Positions 27,337 to 35,936 of a DNA stretch of 64,000 nucleotides are shown here, in pieces. The notes beneath the pieces were generated by a model. That model was not told the DNA's origin. It searched no databases and saw only the letters and a program-made list of their open reading frames with translations. The translations under genes were made by a program, and so were the position numbers. The DNA is taken from the NCBI RefSeq assembly GCF_000236685.1, contig NC_016633.1, positions 2,728,001-2,792,000 of the forward strand, given 5' to 3'. Positions within the stretch are counted from its first letter, which is position 1; every line of letters begins with the position of its first letter. This stretch comes from Sphaerochaeta pleomorpha str. Grapes. Its GTDB lineage: Bacteria > Spirochaetota > Spirochaetia > Sphaerochaetales > Sphaerochaetaceae.

Positions 27337-27345
27337 TGCTATACA
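27337..27345 (+). promoter_or_regulatory. Extended -10 candidate for the FKBP gene
   Basis: TG-C-TATACA is an extended -10 pattern about 120 bp before the FKBP lipoprotein start, in a 237-bp gap with no other gene. The -35 candidate TTGCTG lies 19 bp upstream and is weak. Confidence 0.4.
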
Positions 27346-27468
27346 GTTTTCTGTATGCAAGCCTCCGGCCAGGGGTTGTTGTCATCTCGGGGTGAATGGC
27401 AATGCTATCTGGTTTTGGTACTTGATTTGTGCTTGGAGGCAAAACCCCTGCAACGGAAGGATACGACC

Positions 27469-28269
27469 GTGAAGAATTTCCCTATTTTTTGTATTACCTC
27501 ATGTATGGTTTTTCTTTTTTTGACCGGATGTAAGACTTCACAGGAAGAATTGCCCGTGGTAGCTGTTGATAAGCAACCTTCAACTGAGCAAGTGGCCTCT
27601 TCCCCCATTCTTGAACCCGATTCAATCAAAGATCTTGCGATTCCTACCACTATGGAAGACCGTTTTAGCTATACCTATGGGTATATGCTGTTTTCTACAA
27701 TGAAACAGCAGGGTTTCGAAACCATGGATAGTGAGTATTTTGCCAAAGGCGTCTGGGATGCCGGAAACGGTGAACGTTATTTCACCCAAGAACAGATGTC
27801 CCAGATTTTGCATGAGGTCCAGTCAAAAATGCTTGAGCAAGCACAGGCAGAACTAGAAACCTTGGCTGCACACAATCTTGCAGCGGCAGAGGAATTCCTG
27901 AAAGTCAACAAGACCAGGGAGAATGTCATCACGACTGATTCGGGTCTTCAGTACCAAATCCTTCGCGAGGGTAAGGGAGTGTCTCCCACTCAGGACGATA
28001 TAGTGGACATCGACTACCGGATCCTCCTATTGGACGGAACCGTTCTTGACAGTTCCTATGATCGAGGCTATTCCTCCTCTTTTCAGTTGAAGGAGATCAA
28101 GGTCCCCGGTTTTATCGAAGGTGTCAAACATATGAGCCCTGGTGCAAGTTATAGGTTTTGGATTCATCCCGACCTAGGCTATGGGACAGAGGGAAACCAG
28201 ACAATTGAACCCAACTCCCTGCTGATTGTCGAAGTTGAGCTCAAGTCAGTAAAAAATGCTACTGTTTAA
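27469..28269 (+). CDS. FKBP-type peptidyl-prolyl isomerase lipoprotein
   Basis: A Mip/FkpA-like folding catalyst anchored in the envelope. The open frame starts at 27265, but GTG 27469 has GGAAGGA 7 bp upstream and begins a clear lipoprotein signal (MKNFPIFCITS) with lipobox LTGC. A helical FKBP-N dimerisation region spans about residues 60-145. The FKBP domain follows, with VDIDYRILLLDGTVLDSS, VPGFIEGVKHMSPG and HPDLGYG, including the usual active-site tyrosine and aromatic positions. The final VEVELKSV is typical. Confidence 0.9.
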   Translation: MKNFPIFCITSCMVFLFLTGCKTSQEELPVVAVDKQPSTEQVASSPILEPDSIKDLAIPTTMEDRFSYTYGYMLFSTMKQQGFETMDSEYFAKGVWDAGNGERYFTQEQMSQILHEVQSKMLEQAQAELETLAAHNLAAAEEFLKVNKTRENVITTDSGLQYQILREGKGVSPTQDDIVDIDYRILLLDGTVLDSSYDRGYSSSFQLKEIKVPGFIEGVKHMSPGASYRFWIHPDLGYGTEGNQTIEPNSLLIVEVELKSVKNATV

Positions 28270-28312
28270 TACGTAGTGTAGGTCTTCTGGGTATCGGCGA
28301 CGACTCTGTTTC

Positions 28313-29008
28313 TCAATAGATCGGCAAAAATATTTCCAGAAGGTCACCTAAATGACTGCATTCATACGTGGGTAGCAGCGAAAGGTCTGAAGGCTTGCTT
28401 TCAAAGTTTACCCAGAGGGTGTCGATGTTGCTGTCGATGCCCCCTTTTATATCACTGGACAGGCTATCGCCGATCATGATGCATTCTTCTTTCCTGTTTG
28501 TAAGGTTTGCCTTCTCGAGCATGTATTCAAAGAACCGGGTATCGGGTTTCTGGAAACCGAGTTCCTCGCTGATGAAAATCCCTTCGAAATATTTTTCGAT
28601 AGCTGAAGCGGCAATCCTTCCCCTCTGGACATGGGAAATGCCGTTGGAAGCAAGAAAAAGGTGGTATCCGCGTTTGGAAAGGGCTTCCAAAAGGGGAATA
28701 CTGTCTTGGAACAGGATGCCCTGCCTGGATAGATGGTCTTCAAAGGCTGTGCTGGCTTCTTTACAGTCAAGATCGAGTCCTGCCAGGCTCGAAAAATCTC
28801 TGAAACGCTTTGTTTTCAATTCTGTAAGGGTGAGGGTCCCTTGCTCGAATTCCCTCCAGCATTGTGCATTAGCCCCCATATAGAGACTCATGTATGCTTT
28901 CGTATCGGGAAAAGCCAACTGTGCCGATAGAAGGGAAAATGCTTTTTTCTCTGCAAGGGAGAAATCGAACAGAGTGCCGTCGGCATCAAAAAAAAGATTT
29001 CGATACAT
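28313..29008 (-). CDS. HAD-family hydrolase (YjjG type)
   Basis: A phosphatase of the haloacid dehalogenase family. Motif I is DADGT with nucleophile D8 and acid D10, motif II lies in FLASNGI, and the late motif GDSLSSDIKGG carries the metal-binding Asp. The length and the cap region resemble YjjG, a nucleoside 5'-monophosphatase, but substrates of HAD enzymes are not predictable at this level. The gene stands alone and is divergent from the HdeD-like gene. AAAGGA lies about 11 bp before the ATG. Confidence 0.88.
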   Translation of the reverse strand: MYRNLFFDADGTLFDFSLAEKKAFSLLSAQLAFPDTKAYMSLYMGANAQCWREFEQGTLTLTELKTKRFRDFSSLAGLDLDCKEASTAFEDHLSRQGILFQDSIPLLEALSKRGYHLFLASNGISHVQRGRIAASAIEKYFEGIFISEELGFQKPDTRFFEYMLEKANLTNRKEECIMIGDSLSSDIKGGIDSNIDTLWVNFESKPSDLSLLPTYECSHLGDLLEIFLPIY

Positions 29009-29027
29009 TGTTATTCTTGTCCTTTAC

Positions 29028-29080
29028 TTGTAGGGGTCTCACGAGTACCATATAGAAAAAGGCTTCTGCTGTACAGCAGA
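29028..29080 (+). promoter_or_regulatory. Promoter with palindromic operator ahead of the HdeD-like gene
   Basis: TTGTAG (29028-29033) and TATAGA (29051-29056) are 17 bp apart. The perfect 16-bp palindrome TCTGCTGTACAGCAGA (29065-29080) covers the expected transcription start, a classic place for a repressor site. The cognate regulator is not evident in the window. Confidence 0.6.
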
Positions 29081-29103
29081 CACCGATAATGGAGACTGTT
29101 ACC

Positions 29104-29727
29104 ATGGAAAAATCCTTTCTGAAACGTCATCTGAATATTGCCCTGTTCACTGGCGTTGTTATTGCCGCCCTGGGTCTCTACATGTTGTTCCAGAGTGAGT
29201 CGTTCGTCGAGGTACTCGTCACCATCTTGGGCATCTCGATGGTTCTTTCCGGTATCTATGCAGTCTTTTCCATGCGTTCCTATGCATGGGGTAAAAAGAG
29301 CAAAATCCTGTACCTGCTCAAGAGCCTTGGAAGCATTCTCATTGGAGCCTTGGCGGTAATCCTGCCATTCACTGTAGCAAATATCAGTTGGAATGTTTTG
29401 ATTTATCTGCTGGCAGCACAGCTGGCAATCTCGGCAGTGGTTTCCCTGTTCAATGCAGTCATCCTGCGCAAGGGTGAGAAAAGTGTTTCCCCTATCTTCG
29501 CCGAGGCATTGTTTTCCCTTGTCTTTGCAATCCTTCTTTTTGCGTTTCCCCGCCAGATAGGTTCAATGATTTTGAAAATAATCGGCTTTGTCATTTTTGC
29601 CTCAGGCCTTGGCATTGTAGTCTGGTCTTCCTGGATAAAAAGGATTTCAAGACAGTTCAAGGATTCTTCGGCAATCGAGTCAACTGCGGAATTGATCGAG
29701 GAAAAGGACAGCAATCCAAGGGACTAG
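29104..29727 (+). CDS. HdeD/DUF308-family membrane protein
   Basis: An inner-membrane protein of about 207 residues with six hydrophobic spans arranged as three hairpins, like HdeD, which is linked to acid resistance in enterobacteria. The role elsewhere is unknown. ATG 29104 with GGAGA 8 bp upstream is preferred to ATG 29089, which has no site. The C terminus is charged and cytoplasmic. Its TAG stop shares the CTAG tetranucleotide with the stop of the opposing lipoprotein gene. Confidence 0.8.
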   Translation: MEKSFLKRHLNIALFTGVVIAALGLYMLFQSESFVEVLVTILGISMVLSGIYAVFSMRSYAWGKKSKILYLLKSLGSILIGALAVILPFTVANISWNVLIYLLAAQLAISAVVSLFNAVILRKGEKSVSPIFAEALFSLVFAILLFAFPRQIGSMILKIIGFVIFASGLGIVVWSSWIKRISRQFKDSSAIESTAELIEEKDSNPRD

Positions 29728-31133
29728 GGGATCAGATAGCTCCCGTAAAGGGCAAAACGTGCTATCCCCTCTGAGTCCGGGATAGACTCAGGCCCTGCTG
29801 AGATGACGGAAACTTGCAAGGGTAATGCCTTTCTTGAGAAGAGATAGTCTATCCTCTCCTCCAATTCTTTGGTTTTTATTGTATTGCCGGCATCAGTAGC
29901 CTCGCTATAATGGGTTAAGCGGTAGCCATCAAAAAAAGCTTCCTGTTCGAACGTATCACATAGGGGCCACAAGTATTCCATCTGCCGGTAGGGTATGGGG
30001 CTGAAGGTGTTCCAATCCTGGTATGAAGGTTCATACAGGGAGGCTCCTATGATCGTAGGCATCGTATTGGTGCCTTCATTGATAATTGCCTGGACCTTTT
30101 CGATTCTCGAGGGAGCTTCCTTTTTTTGGAGGGCTTTCCAATCCTTTCCCTGTAAAAATGCCTGAATAACCGAGTATTGGGGAAGGTTGGCCAGCGAGAG
30201 CCGGATGGTTGTATTTTCATTGTATTGGATTACCATTCCACTATCTGTAGTATCGACAACCTTGAAATCCGAAAGGATTGCCCCTCCTTCGAATAGCACC
30301 GCATTGTACCCCAGAAGCCTGACCAAGGATATGACATTCTCCAAGGATCCGGTGAGGAATATGACAGGTGCTTGCAAATCGCTGATACTTTTGGCCACTT
30401 CAGCGGCCTTTTCTTCGTCTTCCCAGGGTCTGTCGCTAAGGGGAATCATCAGGACGTTGAGTTTTTCTCCCTGCTTTGCAAGGATGAATGGTCTTTTCGT
30501 AGCATAGGGTCTGGGGAAGGTAATCTGGTCCAAGGGTGGAATCTGCATGATCTCAGCTTCATGCTCTTTGCGCAACTGTTCTATTTCTGCAAGACGTTTT
30601 TCTTGTGCATCAGCAAGGTCCTGCGCTTTTTTTTGGGCTTCCAGCAACCTGGCCTCTTCTGTCTGCCTCATTTGTGTCTCTTTTTCTTGTTCGAGGCGTA
30701 TGTTTTTCTCTATGGTCAGCTGCAAGGATTCCAGCTGGTCTCTCAATGATAGGTTTTCCTTTGACAGCGAAGCGATAGTAGCCTGGGCTTCCTCCCAGGC
30801 TTGCTTTTGCTCAGCTTCGGTTTTCTGTATGGCCAAAGCTTCCGCTTCTGCTTTCTGCTGTGCCTCCAGAAGGGCTTGCTGTTTTAAAAGCTCCTCCCTC
30901 TTGGCATCTTCTTGTGCCTGCAAAAGGGCTTGCTGTTGTGCCAAGGCATCTTCTTTTTTCTGTTTTTCAGCCGCTATCTGGGAATATCGGGTCTCCAGAA
31001 CGGGGGTTTGTGAGAAAGAAGTGTTGGATTCGATACTAGATTGGGCATCTCTTTGGGTATACGTCTGGCAACCCGAGAACGACAACAGTATACCTACGAT
31101 AAGAAATGCAAACAGGTAATATCGTTTTGTCAT
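29724..31133 (-). CDS. Coiled-coil lipoprotein of unknown function
   Basis: The 469-residue product starts with a lipoprotein signal (MTKRYYLFAFLIVG) and lipobox FSGC at Cys22. Residues of about 60-215 are very rich in Ala, Gln, Glu and Lys and should form a long coiled coil. A C-terminal globular region of about 230 residues follows, with LNVLMIPLSDRPW and VIFLTGSLENVI segments and no recognised motif. The open frame extends 50 codons upstream, but AAGGAA before ATG 31133 and the signal peptide fix the start. It lies 10 bp behind the zinc-ribbon gene and is last in the operon. Confidence 0.75.
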   Translation of the reverse strand: MTKRYYLFAFLIVGILLSFSGCQTYTQRDAQSSIESNTSFSQTPVLETRYSQIAAEKQKKEDALAQQQALLQAQEDAKREELLKQQALLEAQQKAEAEALAIQKTEAEQKQAWEEAQATIASLSKENLSLRDQLESLQLTIEKNIRLEQEKETQMRQTEEARLLEAQKKAQDLADAQEKRLAEIEQLRKEHEAEIMQIPPLDQITFPRPYATKRPFILAKQGEKLNVLMIPLSDRPWEDEEKAAEVAKSISDLQAPVIFLTGSLENVISLVRLLGYNAVLFEGGAILSDFKVVDTTDSGMVIQYNENTTIRLSLANLPQYSVIQAFLQGKDWKALQKKEAPSRIEKVQAIINEGTNTMPTIIGASLYEPSYQDWNTFSPIPYRQMEYLWPLCDTFEQEAFFDGYRLTHYSEATDAGNTIKTKELEERIDYLFSRKALPLQVSVISAGPESIPDSEGIARFALYGSYLIP

Positions 31134-31143
31134 TGTGTATTCC

Positions 31144-31425
31144 TTAGAAGTTAAAAAATGCTTCCGCTCTGGCCTTGGCGTCGGTTTTCTTTTTCTGCTC
31201 TTCTTTGCTGTATTCACCAAGCATAAAGGCGTCGCAATAGTTTGGCTCTGTCTTTTCCTCGATATATTCTTCAATACCCTCAAGACAGTCGTGGTACGAT
31301 CCAGGGCTGTAAAACCTGCAGTTGAAGCAACTATGGAGAGGTTTTCCGCAGGATGGACAAAGCGTCGTCGTTCCTATGATGAGCGTAGATTCGATTGTGA
31401 CATGGCAATGGTGGCATGCTTTCAT
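31144..31425 (-). CDS. Small zinc-ribbon-like protein
   Basis: A 93-residue protein with paired cysteines: C-H-H-C at residues 4-7, CPSC near 23-26, and CFNCRFY near 33-36, with two further Cys in the YHDC and NYCDAF segments. This suggests one or two zinc knuckles. The C terminus is a charged helix. It is packed between the HIT gene (2 bp) and the coiled-coil lipoprotein gene (10 bp). No function is recognised. Confidence 0.7.
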   Translation of the reverse strand: MKACHHCHVTIESTLIIGTTTLCPSCGKPLHSCFNCRFYSPGSYHDCLEGIEEYIEEKTEPNYCDAFMLGEYSKEEQKKKTDAKARAEAFFNF

Positions 31426-31427
31426 GG

Positions 31428-31829
31428 CTAAAATTCCAGTCTTTCCCCGTACTGGGCTAATTCGCCTTCAGCATAGGTCGTTTTGATAAAGCCTAATTTT
31501 TGGTTATCATCCTCAAACCTGGGGATGACATGGATATGAAGGTGGGGGACCTCTTGTCCGCTGGCTTTGCCGTTGTTGATCATGATGTTCGTCCCGTCAC
31601 AGTGAAGGACGGCCCGTAGCTTCTTGTCTGCTTCCTTTGCAAGGTGCATCATGTGCCCCAGCGTTTCATCAGGACATTCGCTGATTGTCGGGTAGGGGTC
31701 CCTTGCGATGATCAAGAGATGGCCTTTGCAGACAGGATTGATATCGAGGATTGAGATGCATAAATCATCTTCATGTAGTTTTACAGAAGGGATAGTCCCT
31801 TTAATGATTTTTGAAAAAATGGTTTCCAT
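31428..31829 (-). CDS. HIT-family nucleotide hydrolase
   Basis: A histidine-triad protein of the HinT type that hydrolyses adenosine phosphoramidates or related nucleotides. The signature HLHIHVIPRF is present with the active histidine in the middle. The N terminus METIFSKIIKGTIPS is the usual family start, and GAGG lies about 6 bp before the ATG at 31829, so the 25-codon upstream extension is rejected. It heads a three-gene operon and is divergent from fusA. Confidence 0.92.
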   Translation of the reverse strand: METIFSKIIKGTIPSVKLHEDDLCISILDINPVCKGHLLIIARDPYPTISECPDETLGHMMHLAKEADKKLRAVLHCDGTNIMINNGKASGQEVPHLHIHVIPRFEDDNQKLGFIKTTYAEGELAQYGERLEF

Positions 31830-32090
31830 ATGATACCTCGACGCCATTGTAGCACACAAGTGTCGATTCGGAAAAGGATTGTAAGAACAAAAGGGATTGC
31901 ACAAAAATACCTAATGTACTATTATCTGCGGAGGTACGCTAGCTTTACAGTGTGCTAGGTAGTTATGTGCCTTAACCCTTTGGTTCTAATTCTAATACTG
32001 AGGGAAAAAAGGTTTCTACATTCGGGAAATTTAAGCTGTGGTTACTTACTGCAGCATCGCTTATATTCTATATTATAGAGGTTTAACAGT

Positions 32091-34199
32091 ATGGCTGACT
32101 TGCAACAAATGAGGAATATCGGAATTAGTGCCCACATTGACTCGGGTAAAACAACTCTTACCGAAAGGATCCTCTACTACTGCAATAGGATCCACGAAAT
32201 TCATGAAGTTCGTGGCAAGGATGGCGTTGGTGCTACCATGGATAGCATGGAACTTGAACGCGAACGTGGAATCACGATTGCTTCAGCTGCGACAAACGTT
32301 ACGTGGAAAGACACGGAAATCAATATTATCGACACCCCGGGACACGTTGACTTCACCATCGAGGTTGAACGTTCTTTGCGTGTTCTTGACGGTGCAATCA
32401 TGGTATTGTGCTCAGTAGCAGGTGTGCAGAGCCAGTCGATTACTGTTGACCGTCAGATGAAACGCTACCATGTTCCCCGAATTGCATTTATCAACAAGTG
32501 CGACAGAACCGGTGCAAACCCCTACAGGGTCCAGAAGCAGCTGGGTGAGAAACTCGGCTTGAATGCCGTATTGATCCAGATTCCCATTGGTCTTGAAGAC
32601 AAGCTTGAGGGTGTCGTTGACCTTATCAGCATGAAGGCACTCTATTTTGATGGTGGTGAGAATGCGGATTCAATGCGTGAAGCAGAAATCCCAGCAGAAT
32701 TGCTTGAAGAAGCAAAAGCCAAGAGAGAAGAGATGCTTGACGGTGTTTCCATGTGTTCCGATGAACTGATGGAAGCCATGCTCGAGGACAACGTAACTGA
32801 AGAAATCATCCGCAACGCAATCCGCAAGGCAACCATTGCCCTGCAACTCTGCCCTGTCATGATGGGTTCTGCTTACAAGAACAAGGGTATCCAGGCTTTG
32901 CTCGATGGTGTCATAAGCTATCTCCCAAACCCCACTGAAGTTACCAACAGGGCTCACGACCTCGACGATAACGAGAAAGAGATTATTCTTCCTTCCGATG
33001 AAAACCTTCCTCCCGTTGTCCTCGCCTTTAAACTTGAAGATGGTCAGTATGGTCAGTTGACATACATCCGTGTCTATCAGGGTAAGGTCAAGAAGGGTGA
33101 TGAACTGTACAATACCCGTAGCCATAAAAAGTTCAGGGTTGGCCGTTTGATCAAGATGCACGCTGCAACGATGGAAGATCTCAGCGAAGCAGGCTGTGGT
33201 GAGATTGCTGCCTTGTTTGGCATTGACTGCGCATCCGGCGATACATTCTGTGATCCTAAGCTGAACTATTCCATGAGTTCCATGTTTGTTCCCAACCCCG
33301 TTATTTCCCTGTCTATCAAACCGGTAGACAAGAAATCTGCGGACAATATGGGTAAGGCACTCAACAGGTTCACCAAGGAAGATCCTACCTTCCATTGTTA
33401 TGTTGACCCAGAGTCCAACCAGACTATCATCCAGGGCATGGGCGAATTGCACCTTGAAGTATATGTTGAACGCATGAAGCGCGAATACAAGGCTGAGGTA
33501 GAAATCGGCGCACCTGAGGTCTCCTATCGTGAGGCTATCACCCAGCGTGCCGACTTCAACTATACGCACAAGAAGCAGACTGGTGGATCCGGGCAGTATG
33601 CCCGTGTTGCCGGTTATATGGAACCGATTCCCGATCCTGTAGAAGGTGAGGAAGTCAAGGAATATGAGTTCTCCGACGAAATCAAGGGTGGATCTATTCC
33701 CAATGAATATATCCCTTCCTGTGACAAGGGCTTCCAGGCTGCAATGAAAAAAGGCACTCAGGTCGGCTTCCCAGTCAGAGGTGTCCGTTGTGTTGTCAAT
33801 GATGGTGCCTGGCACCCGGTCGACTCTTCCGACATGGCATTCCAGTCTGCAGCCCTCGGTGCATTCAGGGACGCTTATGAGAAAGCCAAGCCGGTTATCC
33901 TTGAACCCATCATGAAAGTCGAGGTTGTTGCCCCGACCGAGTTCCAGGGAAGTCTGTTTGCTTCGATTAACCAGAGACGCGGTATCATCATCAGTTCCAC
34001 TGAAGATCATGCTATGTGTACTGTATATGCCGAAGTTCCTCTTTCCGAGATGTTTGGGTATTCCACGGCACTCCGCTCCCTTACCCAGGGTAAAGGTGAG
34101 TTTGCCATGGAAGTCTATAAGTACGGCCGCGTACCGATGGGCGTTTCCGAGCAGCTCAAGAAAGATTATCAAGAGAAAAGAAAGAACGAACAGAAATAG
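32091..34199 (+). CDS. fusA: Elongation factor G
   Basis: The GTPase that moves tRNA and mRNA through the ribosome. G1 is [15 protein letters not shown], the switch I region holds [13 protein letters not shown]3 is DTPGHVDF and G4 is NKCD. Domains II to V follow, ending in [16 protein letters not shown]. The DSGKTTLT form of the P-loop, instead of DAGKTTTT, is what I remember in spirochaete and mitochondrial EF-G1, so this is probably the translocase of that branch. GAGG precedes the ATG. It is a single-gene unit closed by a strong terminator. Confidence 0.96.
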   Translation: MADLQQMRNIGISAHIDSGKTTLTERILYYCNRIHEIHEVRGKDGVGATMDSMELERERGITIASAATNVTWKDTEINIIDTPGHVDFTIEVERSLRVLDGAIMVLCSVAGVQSQSITVDRQMKRYHVPRIAFINKCDRTGANPYRVQKQLGEKLGLNAVLIQIPIGLEDKLEGVVDLISMKALYFDGGENADSMREAEIPAELLEEAKAKREEMLDGVSMCSDELMEAMLEDNVTEEIIRNAIRKATIALQLCPVMMGSAYKNKGIQALLDGVISYLPNPTEVTNRAHDLDDNEKEIILPSDENLPPVVLAFKLEDGQYGQLTYIRVYQGKVKKGDELYNTRSHKKFRVGRLIKMHAATMEDLSEAGCGEIAALFGIDCASGDTFCDPKLNYSMSSMFVPNPVISLSIKPVDKKSADNMGKALNRFTKEDPTFHCYVDPESNQTIIQGMGELHLEVYVERMKREYKAEVEIGAPEVSYREAITQRADFNYTHKKQTGGSGQYARVAGYMEPIPDPVEGEEVKEYEFSDEIKGGSIPNEYIPSCDKGFQAAMKKGTQVGFPVRGVRCVVNDGAWHPVDSSDMAFQSAALGAFRDAYEKAKPVILEPIMKVEVVAPTEFQGSLFASINQRRGIIISSTEDHAMCTVYAEVPLSEMFGYSTALRSLTQGKGEFAMEVYKYGRVPMGVSEQLKKDYQEKRKNEQK

Positions 34200-34216
34200 T
34201 TGTTTGTTCCTTCCAC

Positions 34217-34252
34217 AAAAAAACCGGGCAGTATTTTCTGCCTGGTTTTTTT
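34217..34252 (+). terminator. Intrinsic terminator of fusA
   Basis: The arms AAACCGGGCAG and CTGCCTGGTTT form an 11-bp stem with one G-U pair around a TATTTT loop, followed directly by a run of T. This is a textbook intrinsic terminator. Confidence 0.92.
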
Positions 34253-34361
34253 ATGGGTTTGCCCTTTCATTTTTTTGTCTTGGCCTCTGCCAGAAAATTC
34301 TTACAAACGGAGCAAGATGTTCTTCTGGCAAAAAGTTCCCACGATGGGGAAAAACCATAGT

Positions 34362-34367
34362 ATACTT
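34362..34367 (+). promoter_or_regulatory. -10 box of the P-loop protein gene
   Basis: TATACT lies 34 bp before the start codon of the RecA-like gene, in the gap after the fusA terminator. No good -35 box stands at the right distance. Confidence 0.4.
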
Positions 34368-34401
34368 TACATGAACCAAAAATCTTCTCGGAGGTGAGCA
34401 T

Positions 34402-35109
34402 ATGGAAATCGAAGAGTTGAACGACTTGAGTCCGCTTAGGGTGTTTGAGAAATCGCTGGACGGTGGGCTCGGTCGTGGAAATCTAGGTGTACTTGTTTCT
34501 CGTCATGGGGTAGGAAAAACAGCCTGCCTGGTCCATCTGGCTACTGACAAGCTTCTAAGGGGTGAACATGTCATCCACGTTTCGTTTTCTGGGAATGTTG
34601 AACATGTAATCAATTGGTACAAAGAAGTTTTCAGGGAAGTGTCGGAAGGAAAGAGTCTGGATGACGCGGCTGTTGTCTATAACAACATCCTTTCCAACCG
34701 TGTTGTAATGAATTTCAGTCAGGAGAACGTAACCATCGACAAGGTTCTTTCCAGTTTGGAAACCCTTATCAAACATGGTTCTTTCAAGGCTGATGCTATC
34801 TTGTTTGATGGCTACAAACTTACTGTGGCAACACCCGAGGATGTTGCAAAAATCAAGAAATTTGCGCAGGATATGAATCTTGAAGTATGGTTTAGTGTTT
34901 CCCCGGTCCGTGCCGACGTTGCATATGATGAATATGGCGTACCCAGTACTATGGGAAAATACGCGGAAATGATCGATGTCCTCATTGGCTTGATCTATAA
35001 TGAGACAAGGGACAAGGTTGTTATGACTGTGGTAAAATCGCATGGCAGCATGCATAAGGAACCTATGGGGGTCAACTTGGATCCAAAAACAATGCTCATC
35101 TCCAATTAA
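34402..35109 (+). CDS. RecA/KaiC-like P-loop protein of unknown function
   Basis: A 235-residue protein with a Walker A loop (SRHGVGKTACL) near residue 33 and a Walker B-like strand (DAILFDG) near residue 133, in the order seen in the KaiC/RAD55 branch of RecA-fold ATPases. The helix after Walker A and the VIHVSFSGNVEHV strand fit that fold. The end of the protein is beta-rich. I know of no named role. GGAGG precedes the ATG. It is a monocistronic gene between fusA and two terminators. Confidence 0.75.
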   Translation: MEIEELNDLSPLRVFEKSLDGGLGRGNLGVLVSRHGVGKTACLVHLATDKLLRGEHVIHVSFSGNVEHVINWYKEVFREVSEGKSLDDAAVVYNNILSNRVVMNFSQENVTIDKVLSSLETLIKHGSFKADAILFDGYKLTVATPEDVAKIKKFAQDMNLEVWFSVSPVRADVAYDEYGVPSTMGKYAEMIDVLIGLIYNETRDKVVMTVVKSHGSMHKEPMGVNLDPKTMLISN

Positions 35110-35116
35110 TATGTAG

Positions 35117-35140
35117 CAAAGGCCGCGAAAGCGGCCTTTG
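35117..35140 (+). terminator. Terminator after the P-loop gene
   Basis: A perfect 10-bp stem, CAAAGGCCGC with GCGGCCTTTG, around a GAAA tetraloop, starting 8 bp after the stop. The T-run is short. Confidence 0.8.
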
Positions 35141-35163
35141 TCGTATTATGGCGACGCATAAGA

Positions 35164-35188
35164 AAACCGGCTTGTCCTAAGCCGGTTT
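35164..35188. terminator. Second, bidirectional terminator
   Basis: The arms AAACCGGCTT and AAGCCGGTTT form a 10-bp stem around GTCCT, with T-rich sequence on the plus side and A/T-rich sequence on the other. It lies between the P-loop gene and the end of the minus-strand sulfonate operon and may serve both. Confidence 0.75.
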
Positions 35189-35219
35189 CCTTTTAATGTG
35201 TGTATCCTTGTCTTTTTCG

Positions 35220-35927
35220 TTATTCTGGGATGATTCTCCGGTTCTCGCCAACCAGACCGATATGGACTCCCTGGGAAACAAGTTGTTGACGCTCAGGGTG
35301 GGCTATCATCCATTTGTTTTTCTTGAAAAGAAGGCGTCCTTCGGGGTCAGGGCAGGTCTTGAGCAGTTCTTTTCCTTCTTCATCCAAAGGTTCGTTTGTA
35401 TGAAGGGGGAGTACGATGATTGATTTGAAACCTTTTCCCCTGACCGTACAGGGTGCCAGATGCATGACATTTGCATAGATGAGGGACACCGATCCCTTGG
35501 GAAAGAAAAACACCTCGGCATCCTGGGTCCGTACGGTATTGAATTCATTCAAGTTCTCAAACGAGCAGAGAAACTGGACGCAGTCGGTTACTGCGACGAA
35601 GAGTTCGGGGCTTTTATGGTATTCCATACCATTGATAGTCTGGTTCGTCCCGTTGCAGTACCCTACCTGGATAGGCATATTGCCGAAATAGGTACCAAAC
35701 TGCCTGGACACTGTACAGTCCTCCAGTCCTTTCAGGCCAGGTTCGTAGATATTGCCTTCTTCTGGAATCGCCGTCAGATTGTCTGCCGTTTCAACCAATT
35801 CCGATACGTCCATACCTTTGAGTATTCTTCCGTATTTTCTGAACCGGGAAGAATCCAACGTGAGAATCATGGTTTCTTTGTTTGCAGAAGCCAGTTTTTC
35901 CGGAATACTGAAATATCTATCTTTCAT
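35220..35927 (-). CDS. DUF4867-type protein, candidate sulfoquinovose isomerase
   Basis: The 235 residues contain GYCNGTNQTINGMEYHKSPE and ANVMHLAPC segments that I recognise as the DUF4867 family, a cupin-like fold. E102, H104, E108 and H156 are possible metal ligands. From memory, a member of this family (SqvD) is the isomerase converting sulfoquinovose to 6-deoxy-6-sulfofructose in transaldolase and transketolase sulfoglycolysis. That role fits the operon: it lies 9 bp after a TauE-type exporter and last in the minus-strand set. The family call is from pattern memory, and the reaction is inferred from context. Confidence 0.65.
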   Translation of the reverse strand: MKDRYFSIPEKLASANKETMILTLDSSRFRKYGRILKGMDVSELVETADNLTAIPEEGNIYEPGLKGLEDCTVSRQFGTYFGNMPIQVGYCNGTNQTINGMEYHKSPELFVAVTDCVQFLCSFENLNEFNTVRTQDAEVFFFPKGSVSLIYANVMHLAPCTVRGKGFKSIIVLPLHTNEPLDEEGKELLKTCPDPEGRLLFKKNKWMIAHPERQQLVSQGVHIGLVGENRRIIPE

Positions 35928-35936
35928 TTCACACCT

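Noticed and set aside
27265-27468. Longer N terminus of the FKBP lipoprotein
   Set aside because: The extension has no ribosome site, contains the likely promoter, and would bury the lipoprotein signal.
31830-32090. A specific fusA promoter
   Set aside because: Several A/T-rich -10-like boxes occur (for example TATATT near 32060), but no -35 box stands at a proper distance, so none is reported.
32670-34172. A 500-codon open frame antisense to fusA
   Set aside because: It lies wholly inside fusA on the other strand, has no ribosome site and no recognisable motif. It is a shadow of the strong codon bias of fusA.
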